Of a stretch of DNA of 6,085 bases, positions 1-6,085 are shown one piece after another (the first letter of the stretch is position 1; every line of letters begins with the position of its first letter). A program made the position numbers and the translations under genes. Source of the stretch: Deltaproteobacteria bacterium (GTDB lineage Bacteria; Desulfobacterota; Binatia; UBA12015); NCBI GenBank assembly GCA_003447545.1, contig DLYX01000089.1:1-6085 (forward strand), written 5' to 3'. The notes beneath the pieces were generated by a model. The model was not told the DNA's origin and ran no database searches. It worked only from the letters and a program-made list of their open reading frames with translations.

Positions 1-1
1 G

Positions 2-1003
2 CCTCATGCAGCATCCTGGCTGGTATGGCCCCATAACCCTGACACCTGGCCTGGAAAGCTCTCGCGTATCCCGCCGGTTTTTGCGCAAATGGTTCGAGCC
101 TTGCTCCCCGGTGAGCGTGTCGAGATCCTCGTCCGCACGGCGGCGGAGCAAGCGGCGGCTGAATTTGTATTGACGGAGCACCGAGCGCTTGGCGCAGGCG
201 TTCGATTTCACATGATTGACTCCAACGATTCGTGGGTTCGTGATCATGGGCCAGTTTTTCTTCGCAATGAAGCTGGCACCCTGCGCGCTCTGGACTGGGG
301 TTATAATGCTTGGGGCGCAAAGTACCCGGATTGGGCTGCCGACGCGCTCGTGGCGGTTCGTATCGCCGATCAACTTGATCTGGAGGTCCAGCGGCCCGGA
401 ATTATTCTGGAGGGGGGATCGATCGATGGCGATGGTCAGGGGACGGTGCTCACCACCGAGTCCTGTCTTCTCAACCCGAACCGGAATCCCGGCCTGAAAC
501 GTCCGGATGTCGAGGGCCAGTTGGCTCGTTATCTGGGCGCTGAAAAGGTTCTCTGGCTGGGCGAGGGGATTGCGGGGGATGATACCGACGGACATATCGA
601 TGATCTGACGCGCTTTGTGGCGCCGGGTGTGGTGGTGACGGCCATCGAGACAAATCCCGAGGATGCCAATTATGGACCGCTGCAGGAAAACCGCGATCGT
701 CTGTCGGGCATGCGGGACGCGACCGGCCGTGTGCTGGAAGTCGTGGAGCTTCCGATGCCGGCACCGCTCCGAGAAAACGATCTCCGCTTGCCCGCTTCCT
801 ACGCGAATTTCTATATCGCCAACGGGGTCGTACTGGTCCCGGTTTTCGAGGATGCGGCCGATGCCCGAGCGCTTGGAGTGCTGGGCGAATTATTGCCCGA
901 CCGGGCGATTGTCGGGATCCCCGCAAGGGATCTGGTGCTCGGCCTTGGCGCCTGCCACTGCCTGACCCAGCAGCAACCCGCCGACGGCCCCGGTAGCTGC
1001 TGA
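2..1003 (+). CDS. aguA: Agmatine deiminase (agmatine iminohydrolase), 5'-truncated by window edge
   Basis: The enzyme hydrolyses agmatine to N-carbamoylputrescine and ammonia in the cytoplasm, on the route from arginine to putrescine. The frame is open to the left edge, and the 29 codons before the first ATG (position 89) encode family sequence (PHAASWLVWPHNPDTWPGKL), so 89 is an internal Met and the true start lies outside the window. Family blocks follow in order: NDSWVRDHGP (about 224-253), EGGSIDGDGQGT, LLNPNRNP, GDDTDGHID with the catalytic-type His at 593-595, YANFYIANGVVLVP, and the C-terminal block GACHCLTQQ with the nucleophilic Cys at 959-961. The protein ends 13 residues after that Cys, as is normal for the family. 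The usual form of the last block has Ile or Phe before His-Cys; here that residue is Cys, giving Cys-His-Cys. No partner amidase (aguB) is visible. The alternative name is a peptidyl-arginine deiminase of the bacterial PPAD type, but the agmatine deiminase blocks fit better. Confidence 0.93.
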   Translation, partial: PHAASWLVWPHNPDTWPGKLSRIPPVFAQMVRALLPGERVEILVRTAAEQAAAEFVLTEHRALGAGVRFHMIDSNDSWVRDHGPVFLRNEAGTLRALDWGYNAWGAKYPDWAADALVAVRIADQLDLEVQRPGIILEGGSIDGDGQGTVLTTESCLLNPNRNPGLKRPDVEGQLARYLGAEKVLWLGEGIAGDDTDGHIDDLTRFVAPGVVVTAIETNPEDANYGPLQENRDRLSGMRDATGRVLEVVELPMPAPLRENDLRLPASYANFYIANGVVLVPVFEDAADARALGVLGELLPDRAIVGIPARDLVLGLGACHCLTQQQPADGPGSC

Positions 1004-1133
1004 GCGAGCCCTTTTGGGGGGATAGGGCCGACCCTTTGGCCCTCCGAAAGAGGCGGGTTTGCCGCGAAATGCCTGTGGCAGGGATTCGGCAGGCCCCCGT
1101 TCACATTCCATCATTCTTCGTTAAGCTACGACT
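1004..1133. other. Intergenic gap between aguA and the monooxygenase gene
   Basis: This stretch of 130 bases has no credible gene. It contains an imperfect stem-loop region (1024-1043) and a short tgcc-tgt-ggca element (1070-1080). At 1100-1105 TTCACA resembles a -35 box, with a poor TAAGCT (1122-1127) as the only -10 candidate. TAA at 1122-1124 closes the reading frame of the downstream gene, so that gene cannot start further upstream. Confidence 0.6.
1024..1043 (+). terminator. Possible stem-loop after aguA
   Basis: A perfect 6-bp stem (AGGGCC pairing with GGCCCT) with an 8-base loop lies 21 bases after the aguA stop codon. No T-tract follows it, so it is not a classical intrinsic terminator. 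It could be an RNA-stabilising hairpin or a chance match in GC-rich DNA. Confidence 0.25.
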
Positions 1134-2948
1134 GTGGCGATCAACGAAGACAAGTCGAAAACCGAAGTTTCCATGGACGAAATGCGCGAACGTTACCGTC
1201 ATGAGCGCGAGAAAAGACTGCGCTCTGATGGAATGGCGCAGTTTCAGGAGTTCAAGGGGGCGTTTGCCTCTTTCGACGAGGATCCCTTTGTCGAGCCCGG
1301 TTTCTCTCGGGAGCCTATCGTCGCCGAGCATGAAGTCGTGATTGTGGGCGGCGGTTTTGGCGGCATGCTCACGGCCGTCAATCTGATCCGGGAGGGTGTC
1401 GAGGACTTCACGATTGTCGAGAAGGGCGGGGACTTCGGCGGGACCTGGTACTGGAATCGTTACCCCGGATGTATGTGCGATGTAGAGTCCTACACATACT
1501 TGCCGCTGCTTGAGGAAACCGGCTACATGCCTACCGAGAGGTACGCGAGTGCAACCGAGATCTTCGAGCATTGCCAGCGGATCGGAAACCATTTCGACCT
1601 CTACCGACGCGCCATGTTCCAGACTGAAATCGAGGGTGCGGTCTGGAACGATGTCGACCATCGGTGGACGATCACCACCAGTCGGGGCGATACGTTGACC
1701 ACGAAGTTCTTCGTGGCTGCCGGCGGAATCCTGCACAAGGCCAAACTGCCGGGCATCCCGGGCATCAACGATTTCGAGGGGCATACCTTCCACACCAGTC
1801 GTTGGGACTATGCCTACACCGGAGGAAGCGCGACCGAGCCCATGGCCAAGCTCGCCGACAAGCGCGTCGGGATCATCGGGACCGGTGCAACCGGCGTCCA
1901 GGCCGTACCTCAACTCGCCCGGGTGGCGAAAGAAGTCTACGTCTTCCAGCGCACGCCCTCGGGCGTTGGCGTGCGGGATAATGGACCGACAGATGCTGAG
2001 TGGTTTCAATCGCTGAAGCCCGGCTGGCAGGATGAGCGGATGTCGAACTTTACGGCCGCCGTGACCGGAGAAAAGCCGGAGGTGGATCTCGTCTCGGATG
2101 GTTGGACGGATGTTTTGTGGGTCAACACTCAGGACCCTGCGGTCAACGAGGGTCTCGAATTCGAGGACCTCGAGCGAATCGACTTCGAAGTCATGCAGCG
2201 ATTGCGGGATCGCGTCGATGCGACGATCGAGGACCCCGCGACGGCCGAAAAGCTCAAGGCCTGGTACGGCAAGCACTGCAAACGGGTCACCTTCCATGAC
2301 GATTATCTGCCGGCTTTCAACGAACCGAATGTCGAGCTGGTCGATACCGACGGTCTGGGGGTCAAGCAGGTGACACCGAAGGGGGTCGTGGTCGGCGATA
2401 CCGAGTACCCGATCGACCTGCTGATTTTTGCCTCCGGATTTGAGGTCACGACACCTCTGGTGCAGCGACTGGGCTTCGATCCGGTCGGCCGAAACGGCCA
2501 GACGCTCAGCGAGCGTTGGGAGGATGGCGCTCGGACCCTGCATGGAATTCTATCGGCCGATTTTCCGAATATGCTGGTGATCAGCACCGTCCAGGCCGGG
2601 TTCGGCACGAACTTCGTTCATTTCCTCTCGGAGTCCTCCAAGCACGTAGCCTGGTTGGTTGGCGCCTGTCATGCCGAAAAGATCGAGAGCATCGAAGCCA
2701 CGCCCGAGGCTGAGGAGGAGTGGATTGCCACCCTCTGGACAGTTGCCCGAGGCCTCGCACGGTATTCGTCGGTCTGCACGCCGGGTTACTACAATGGGGA
2801 GGGGATTGTGACCAAGGCGGCGGCCCGCAATGTCACCTATCCGGGAAATCTCCAGCACTATATCGATTATTTGATCCGGTGGCGGGATGCAGGCGGTTTC
2901 GTAGGCGCTCGAGTGGTTCGCGCGGGCGAGGGGCCGGCGAAGTCCTAG
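1134..2948 (+). CDS. Type I Baeyer-Villiger monooxygenase (FAD/NADPH flavin monooxygenase)
   Basis: The 604-residue protein carries the full set of type I Baeyer-Villiger signatures. An N-terminal extension of about 65 residues, rich in Arg and Glu, precedes the FAD dinucleotide fold ([10 protein letters not shown], 68-77). Next comes [15 protein letters not shown] (102-116), whose final Asp matches the active-site Asp of phenylacetone monooxygenase. The class fingerprint FxGxxxHxxxW(P/D) is exact at 214-225 ([12 protein letters not shown]), and the NADPH fold is GTGATG (249-254). [19 protein letters not shown] (382-400) supplies Arg384, which aligns with the catalytic Arg; these alignments are from memory. 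Such enzymes insert oxygen next to a carbonyl, giving esters or lactones. The extension and C-terminal YYNGEG segment recall cyclododecanone/cyclopentadecanone-type enzymes, so a large cyclic or polycyclic ketone is possible but unproven. The GTG at 1134 follows an in-frame TAA at 1122 and has no Shine-Dalgarno; ATG at 1173 is the alternative. No neighbouring gene indicates the substrate. Confidence 0.93.
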   Translation: MAINEDKSKTEVSMDEMRERYRHEREKRLRSDGMAQFQEFKGAFASFDEDPFVEPGFSREPIVAEHEVVIVGGGFGGMLTAVNLIREGVEDFTIVEKGGDFGGTWYWNRYPGCMCDVESYTYLPLLEETGYMPTERYASATEIFEHCQRIGNHFDLYRRAMFQTEIEGAVWNDVDHRWTITTSRGDTLTTKFFVAAGGILHKAKLPGIPGINDFEGHTFHTSRWDYAYTGGSATEPMAKLADKRVGIIGTGATGVQAVPQLARVAKEVYVFQRTPSGVGVRDNGPTDAEWFQSLKPGWQDERMSNFTAAVTGEKPEVDLVSDGWTDVLWVNTQDPAVNEGLEFEDLERIDFEVMQRLRDRVDATIEDPATAEKLKAWYGKHCKRVTFHDDYLPAFNEPNVELVDTDGLGVKQVTPKGVVVGDTEYPIDLLIFASGFEVTTPLVQRLGFDPVGRNGQTLSERWEDGARTLHGILSADFPNMLVISTVQAGFGTNFVHFLSESSKHVAWLVGACHAEKIESIEATPEAEEEWIATLWTVARGLARYSSVCTPGYYNGEGIVTKAAARNVTYPGNLQHYIDYLIRWRDAGGFVGARVVRAGEGPAKS

Positions 2949-2952
2949 GTCG

Positions 2953-2968
2953 CTAGCCTCCCGGCTAG
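2953..2968. terminator. Hairpin at the convergent gene junction
   Basis: CTAGCC and GGCTAG form a perfect 6-bp stem with a TCCC loop, 4 bases after the monooxygenase stop and overlapping the last codons of the minus-strand gene. The position between convergent genes suits a bidirectional terminator. There is no U-tract on either strand, so support is weak. Confidence 0.3.
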
Positions 2969-4131
2969 GGCGTCGTGCTGATGGACCCCCACACGTTGAG
3001 GGTGATCGCGATCGTGCTGGCTGCAGCGAGCAAGGGATACCAACCGCGTCCGTCTCGAGTGAAAGCCGAGAGCGCGACCGGGAGGAGGAGCGGCATGAGA
3101 TCGAGCATGTAGCGGGAGCCGAATTGCGTCGAGCCCTGATAGGAGTAGACGAGGTAGAAGCTGAACATGCAGATCAGCGCGGGGATGCCGGCGCGCACCA
3201 GAGGAGCTCGCCAACGCGGCAGGAAAACTCCGATAAGGAATGGGCTCAGAAAAAAGAGCGTTTGCCCGCCGGAGTGGAACCTGAGGAATGGAGGTTCCGC
3301 GAGGATCTCCGGCATCGCTGTGGTGTAGAAGACGAGATTGGTCCACACATACCTGGCCGAGAAGTCGATGGAGGTATGGGTCCATTCCGACCAGGCCGAA
3401 GTATAGCTGTTTTGAAACGGGTCTCCGAAAAGAGCTGTATTATATCCGAGAATGAGCAGCCCGGGCGGCAGACAGCCGAGGGCAAAGCGAAGCACGTTAT
3501 GCAGTGCCTCCCGTTGGTTCTGCGATCCGAACCAGGCCAGCAGTGCAAAGGCGGGAGCGGCAAAGAGAATTGAATAGCGGATCTGGGCGGCGATCATGAA
3601 GCATATCCCGGCCAGCACGAATTGCTTTCGCAGCGCCGCAAAAATCAAGGCGCCAACGAAGAAGAAATTTCCTTCGCTATGCATGAGCAGCCAGACGCTG
3701 CCCACCCGTGCGCTATGGAAAGTCGAGGTGCCGAGCACGTAGAGCACGGGCGCGACCAGTCGCAGGGGACGCAACGTCGGGATGCCGGCAAAGAGTCGAT
3801 AGAATAGAACGGCGGTCAGGAAAATGAGTGCCGAATTGAAGACGGTCTGGCCGAGGCCGTTGCCTCCCAGCGCAGCAAAGGGAACCATCACGAGTGTCGC
3901 CATCGGCGGATAACTGAGATACTTGCGCCCCTCGAACGTGAAGGTCTCCATCCAGCGAATCCTGTCGGGAAGGTCGAAATTCCCCTCGAGGATTCGATCG
4001 GCCACCACCATGGGGCCGTTATAGGGGTTGGTCCGGGCCGGTGGCGTGACCGTGATCAGGATCGCGGCCAGAAGGGCGAAGACTACAGCGGCGTGCAGGC
4101 GTTCGTCCTGCAGCCACTTCATGCATCGCAT
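2965..4131 (-). CDS. Multi-pass membrane protein, GT-C-like glycosyltransferase (PMT/GT39-like)
   Basis: This 388-residue protein has roughly nine to eleven hydrophobic segments; clear ones are at about 13-30, 97-114, 152-168, 170-200, 213-229, 289-306, 313-331, 343-357 and 364-382. The first segment is followed by a loop of about 45 residues with acidic residues (Asp45, Glu49), then YLSYPPMATLVMVP (71-84), a pattern common near the second membrane segment of GT-C lipid-linked sugar transferases. The late motif QFGSRYMLDLMPLLL (336-350) is also typical of that superfamily. I infer transfer of a sugar from a polyprenyl-phosphate donor outside the inner membrane, but donor and acceptor are unknown and no canonical GDE motif is visible. 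The open frame extends to 4287, but that would overlap the EF-P gene by 140 bases with an Arg-rich, non-membrane N-terminus. I therefore choose ATG at 4131, 16 bases after the EF-P stop; ATG at 4122 is also possible. Probably co-transcribed with the EF-P gene. Confidence 0.72.
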   Translation of the reverse strand: MRCMKWLQDERLHAAVVFALLAAILITVTPPARTNPYNGPMVVADRILEGNFDLPDRIRWMETFTFEGRKYLSYPPMATLVMVPFAALGGNGLGQTVFNSALIFLTAVLFYRLFAGIPTLRPLRLVAPVLYVLGTSTFHSARVGSVWLLMHSEGNFFFVGALIFAALRKQFVLAGICFMIAAQIRYSILFAAPAFALLAWFGSQNQREALHNVLRFALGCLPPGLLILGYNTALFGDPFQNSYTSAWSEWTHTSIDFSARYVWTNLVFYTTAMPEILAEPPFLRFHSGGQTLFFLSPFLIGVFLPRWRAPLVRAGIPALICMFSFYLVYSYQGSTQFGSRYMLDLMPLLLPVALSAFTRDGRGWYPLLAAASTIAITLNVWGSISTTP

Positions 4132-4147
4132 CCGTGGCCTGCGCGCA

Positions 4148-4720
4148 TCAGCCTTTGACCCGGGAGATGAAACGCGATTCGCGAGTATCGACTTGTACCA
4201 ATTCGCCGTTCTCCAGGTAGGCGGGTACCTGGATTTCGACACCCGTCTCGAGGGTCGCTGGTTTGGTCTGCGCTTGCGCGGTCGCACCCTTGATGGACGG
4301 CGCTGTCTCGGTGACCAGAAGGTTGACGGTATTGGGCAGGTCGACGCCGAGGACCTCGTCTCCCATCACCATGGAGCGAATGCCCTCGAGCCCTTCCTTG
4401 AGGAACCCGGCGGCATCGCCGAGAGCTTCTGTGGTGAGAGCAAATTGCTCGTAGCTGGCGGTGTCCATGAAATGGAACTCGCCTGCATCGGAGTAGAGGA
4501 ATTGCACCGCCTTGAACTCGAGATTGGCCTCGGCGACCTTGTCGCCTCCACGGAAGGATTTCTCCAGCACCTGACCGGTCCGGAGGTTGCGTACCTTGAT
4601 CTTGGAGATGGAAGACGCACCTCTTGCCGAGGGGCTTTGCACCGCTACGTCCGTAATCGAGTAGGGGTCGCCATCAATCATGATGCGGACACCGCGCTTG
4701 AAATCACCTGTGGAAATCAT
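4148..4720 (-). CDS. efp: Elongation factor P family protein, EfpL/YeiP-like subtype
   Basis: EF-P binds between the ribosomal P and E sites and promotes peptide bonds at proline stretches. The 190 residues have family length and three-domain order: KOW-like domain (about 1-62), central OB domain (about 65-127), C-terminal OB domain (about 130-190). In the first domain, the loop that normally carries a modified Lys (PGKG) reads QSPSARGASS (28-37), with Arg33 at the tip. This and the C-terminal block APSIKGATAQAQTKPATLETG (starting at 140) closely resemble E. coli YeiP/EfpL as I recall it (QSPTARGAAT and [21 protein letters not shown]). I therefore assign the EfpL-like subtype rather than a lysylated or rhamnosylated EF-P. 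An in-frame TAG at 4730-4732 makes ATG at 4720 the first possible start; only a weak AAGAG precedes it. The gene is divergent from the DUF2064 gene and leads a probable two-gene operon. Whether the genome also has a canonical EF-P cannot be seen here. Confidence 0.92.
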   Translation of the reverse strand: MISTGDFKRGVRIMIDGDPYSITDVAVQSPSARGASSISKIKVRNLRTGQVLEKSFRGGDKVAEANLEFKAVQFLYSDAGEFHFMDTASYEQFALTTEALGDAAGFLKEGLEGIRSMVMGDEVLGVDLPNTVNLLVTETAPSIKGATAQAQTKPATLETGVEIQVPAYLENGELVQVDTRESRFISRVKG

Positions 4721-4807
4721 GCTCTTGATCTAACGATGCGGGCATCGAATTGCATCGTCAGGATTCGTTTCTGCAAAAACTCCTGCTTGCGATAGAATCT
4801 CTTCCGG
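4721..4807. promoter_or_regulatory. Divergent promoter region with CGATGC inverted repeats
   Basis: These 87 bases separate the divergent EF-P and DUF2064 genes and must hold both promoters. CGATGC (4734-4739) is followed by GCATCG at 4742-4747 and again at 4752-4757. The first and third copies form a 7-bp inverted repeat (ACGATGC, 4733-4739, with GCATCGT, 4752-4758). The arrangement could be an operator or an RNA hairpin in the EF-P leader. No good -35/-10 pair is evident for the EF-P gene. Confidence 0.4.
4793..4798 (+). promoter_or_regulatory. Putative -10 box for the DUF2064 gene
   Basis: TAGAAT differs from the TATAAT consensus at one base and lies 9 bases before the ATG at 4808. Transcription from it would start at about 4805, giving a leader of only a few bases. 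No convincing -35 box is seen at the usual spacing. The box also contains the in-frame TAG that fixes the gene start. Confidence 0.4.
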
Positions 4808-5488
4808 ATGGCTCGGGTCGATCATAAATCTGTGGTGGTGGTCTTCGCCCGGGAACCTGTTCCCGGAGGCGTCAAAACCAGACTCGCCGCCAGTGTCGGT
4901 GACGCGGCTGCGCTGGCCTTCTACCGCGCATTCCTCGAAGATTTACTCGCTGAGCTGCAGAGAGGTACCTGGAGTCTGCGGGTTGCGGTGGCGGGGGATC
5001 CCGAACGATTTGCCGCGACCTTCGGGCTTGATCCGGCGATTTGTCTGTCGCAGGGCGAGGGGGATCTGGGTGCCCGCATGGAGACTGCATTCCGCAGCCT
5101 GCTGGGCGCCGGTTCGTGGGATCGTTGCTTGCTCGTGGGGTCCGATATGCCCCAGCTGGCCGTCAAGGATCTGGCGCTCGCCGATGCGGCGCTTGCGATG
5201 GGGGAGGCGGATGTCGTTCTCGGTCCCGCATTGGATGGCGGATATTATCTGGTCGGGATGGCACGGCCGCATCCGATCTTCTCCGGGGTTTCGTGGAGCA
5301 CCGCGGGGGTTCTTCGGGAGACCCGGGAGCTGGCACGGCAACTGGGCCTCCGGACAAAGCTGCTTGCCGAGGCCTTCGACGTGGACACCGCGGAAGACCT
5401 TCAGCGACTCGGCTCCTGGCTGAAGGATGCCCATCCGGGGGCTTTGCCCCGAACACGGGTGGTTTGGCGCGACTTTTCCCGCCCGTGA
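4808..5488 (+). CDS. TIGR04282/DUF2064 family GT-A-like glycosyltransferase
   Basis: The 226-residue protein has the complete set of motifs of the 'TIGR04282 family arsenosugar biosynthesis glycosyltransferase / rSAM-selenodomain-associated transferase 1' group (DUF2064), a GT-A nucleotide-diphospho-sugar transferase fold. FAREPVPGGVKTRL (13-26) is the N-terminal nucleotide-binding type motif. QGEGDLGARM (82-91), LLVGSDMPQL (108-117, the DxD-like acidic position), ALDGGYYLVGM (141-151), SWST (162-165) and DVDT (191-194) follow in family order. The protein is probably cytoplasmic: there is no signal or membrane segment. The substrate is not known; many members sit beside radical SAM or sterol-binding genes, but no such partner is in this window. 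TAG at 4793-4795 closes the frame just upstream, so ATG at 4808 is the first possible start, and no Shine-Dalgarno precedes it. The M16 peptidase gene follows on the same strand. Confidence 0.9.
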   Translation: MARVDHKSVVVVFAREPVPGGVKTRLAASVGDAAALAFYRAFLEDLLAELQRGTWSLRVAVAGDPERFAATFGLDPAICLSQGEGDLGARMETAFRSLLGAGSWDRCLLVGSDMPQLAVKDLALADAALAMGEADVVLGPALDGGYYLVGMARPHPIFSGVSWSTAGVLRETRELARQLGLRTKLLAEAFDVDTAEDLQRLGSWLKDAHPGALPRTRVVWRDFSRP

Positions 5489-5555
5489 CGGTTTTTCAGT
5501 CCCTTTTGACCGAGGCTGGCTTGCGTCCTTGGCGAGATTCCCGTTCCACAGGGGA
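5489..5555 (+). other. Short spacer between the DUF2064 and M16 peptidase genes
   Basis: These 67 bases contain no strong terminator or promoter that I can see. The peptidase frame remains open through the spacer and into the end of the DUF2064 gene. The real peptidase start may therefore lie within it, for example the TTG at 5529 with GAGG at 5512-5515. Confidence 0.4.
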
Positions 5556-6085
5556 GTGATTGCAAAATCTTCGATCCATGACTTCGAGCTGGCGGGACTC
5601 CGGGTCTTGCTCGAAACCACCGAAAGTCCTCTGGTGGCCGTCTGCCTGAGCATCGGTGCCGGAGCGCGCTTTGATGGCGACAAGCCGGGGCTGGCTCATA
5701 TGAGCGAACATATGCTCTTTCAGGGAACGGAGAAATTCGACCAGTTGGCACTGAATCGGCGTGCCGCGGAAGTCGGAGGCGGTCATAACGCCTTTACCGG
5801 CTACGACACCATCGCGATCAGTATGGAATCGTTTCCGGAGTCGCTTGGCCAGGCTCTCGAAATTCTGTTCGAGCAATTTTATGGCAGCGAGGTGGACCCC
5901 GGTCGTTTCCGCAAGGAGAGGCATATCGTTCTCGACGAGATTCGGGGCGTGCGGGAAGATCCTTTCGAGAGTCTTGGCGAGCGCGCTTGGCGCGAATTCT
6001 TCGCCGATCCGATCGGACACCCGATCGCCGGGACAGCCGGCTCCGTGCGCGGTTTGGCGGCCGCCGATGTGCGAGATTTCTATCG
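5556..6085 (+). CDS. M16 (pitrilysin/insulinase) family zinc metallopeptidase, N-terminal part
   Basis: The frame is open to the right edge with no stop, so this is the first 176 residues of a longer protein; M16 members are usually over 400 residues. After the strand GLRVLLETTESPLVAVCLSIGAG (starting at 14) comes the inverted zinc motif HMSEH (48-52), matching HxxEH with His48 and His52 as ligands and Glu51 as the catalytic base. GGGHNAFTGYDTIAISME (74-91) is the conserved strand block, and ERHIVLDEI (121-129) supplies the third ligand, Glu128, with helper Glu121. All catalytic residues are therefore present, so this is not the inactive partner subunit of a two-subunit M16B pair. No signal peptide is visible. 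GTG at 5556 gives a normal N-terminus, but GGGGA immediately before it is too close for a standard Shine-Dalgarno, and TTG at 5529 is an in-frame alternative. The short spacing suggests read-through from the DUF2064 gene. Confidence 0.88.
   Translation, partial: MIAKSSIHDFELAGLRVLLETTESPLVAVCLSIGAGARFDGDKPGLAHMSEHMLFQGTEKFDQLALNRRAAEVGGGHNAFTGYDTIAISMESFPESLGQALEILFEQFYGSEVDPGRFRKERHIVLDEIRGVREDPFESLGERAWREFFADPIGHPIAGTAGSVRGLAAADVRDFY

Noticed and set aside
1101..2543. 480-codon open frame on the minus strand opposite the monooxygenase
   Set aside because: It lies wholly inside a gene with full family signatures, has no recognisable motif, and is explained by GC-rich codon bias leaving the antisense frame open.
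4028..4795. 255-codon plus-strand open frame opposite the EF-P gene
   Set aside because: It is an antisense shadow of the EF-P gene and the 5' end of the membrane protein gene; its translation shows no domain.
5436..5451. GC-rich hairpin (CGGGG/CCCCG) near the end of the DUF2064 gene
   Set aside because: It is inside coding sequence, has a short stem and no T-tract, and is expected by chance at this base composition.
4943..5683. 246-codon minus-strand open frame across the DUF2064 and peptidase genes
   Set aside because: It spans two well-supported genes on the opposite strand and has a low-complexity, motif-free translation.
5697..5714. Two CATATG copies 6 bases apart
   Set aside because: They encode the His-Met pairs of the HMSEHM zinc motif, so the repeat follows from the protein sequence.
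5496..6020. 174-codon minus-strand open frame at the right end
   Set aside because: It mirrors the M16 peptidase, which carries the zinc-ligand motif on the plus strand.

Overview
The window is a stretch of ordinary, densely coding, GC-rich bacterial chromosome. It holds six protein genes, two of which are cut by the window edges. I see no RNA gene, insertion sequence, CRISPR array or phage-like segment. The gene families (agmatine deiminase, a type I Baeyer-Villiger monooxygenase, an EF-P of the EfpL/YeiP type, a TIGR04282-type transferase and an M16 zinc protease) fit a Gram-negative, proteobacterium-like or related environmental lineage. I cannot name the taxon from the sequence.

Layout from left to right: (a) the 3' part of an agmatine deiminase gene (+), whose frame is open to the left edge and which ends at 1003; (b) a 130-base gap with a small stem-loop; (c) a 604-residue flavin-dependent Baeyer-Villiger monooxygenase (+, 1134-2948); (d) a convergent junction with a short hairpin over the end of the next gene; (e) a minus-strand pair, in which an EF-P-family gene (4148-4720) is followed after 16 bases by a multi-pass membrane protein resembling GT-C glycosyltransferases (2965-4131); (f) an 87-base divergent promoter region with a three-fold CGATGC/GCATCG motif; (g) a TIGR04282/DUF2064 nucleotide-diphospho-sugar transferase-like gene (+, 4808-5488); (h) the first 530 bases of an M16 (pitrilysin-family) zinc peptidase (+, from about 5556) that runs off the right edge.

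The genes do not form one pathway. Agmatine deiminase belongs to polyamine synthesis or arginine catabolism. The monooxygenase turns a ketone into an ester or lactone; no esterase or alcohol dehydrogenase lies beside it here to suggest the substrate. The EF-P paralogue rescues ribosomes stalled on proline-rich stretches and is probably co-transcribed with the membrane protein. The DUF2064 gene and the protease lie head to tail, 67 bases apart, and may share a transcript.

I found no clearly new multi-gene system. The points most worth a second look are the EfpL-type loop of the EF-P protein (Arg in place of the modified Lys), the uncharacterised Baeyer-Villiger monooxygenase with intact catalytic signatures, the near-leaderless start of the DUF2064 gene, and several start or partial-gene corrections.
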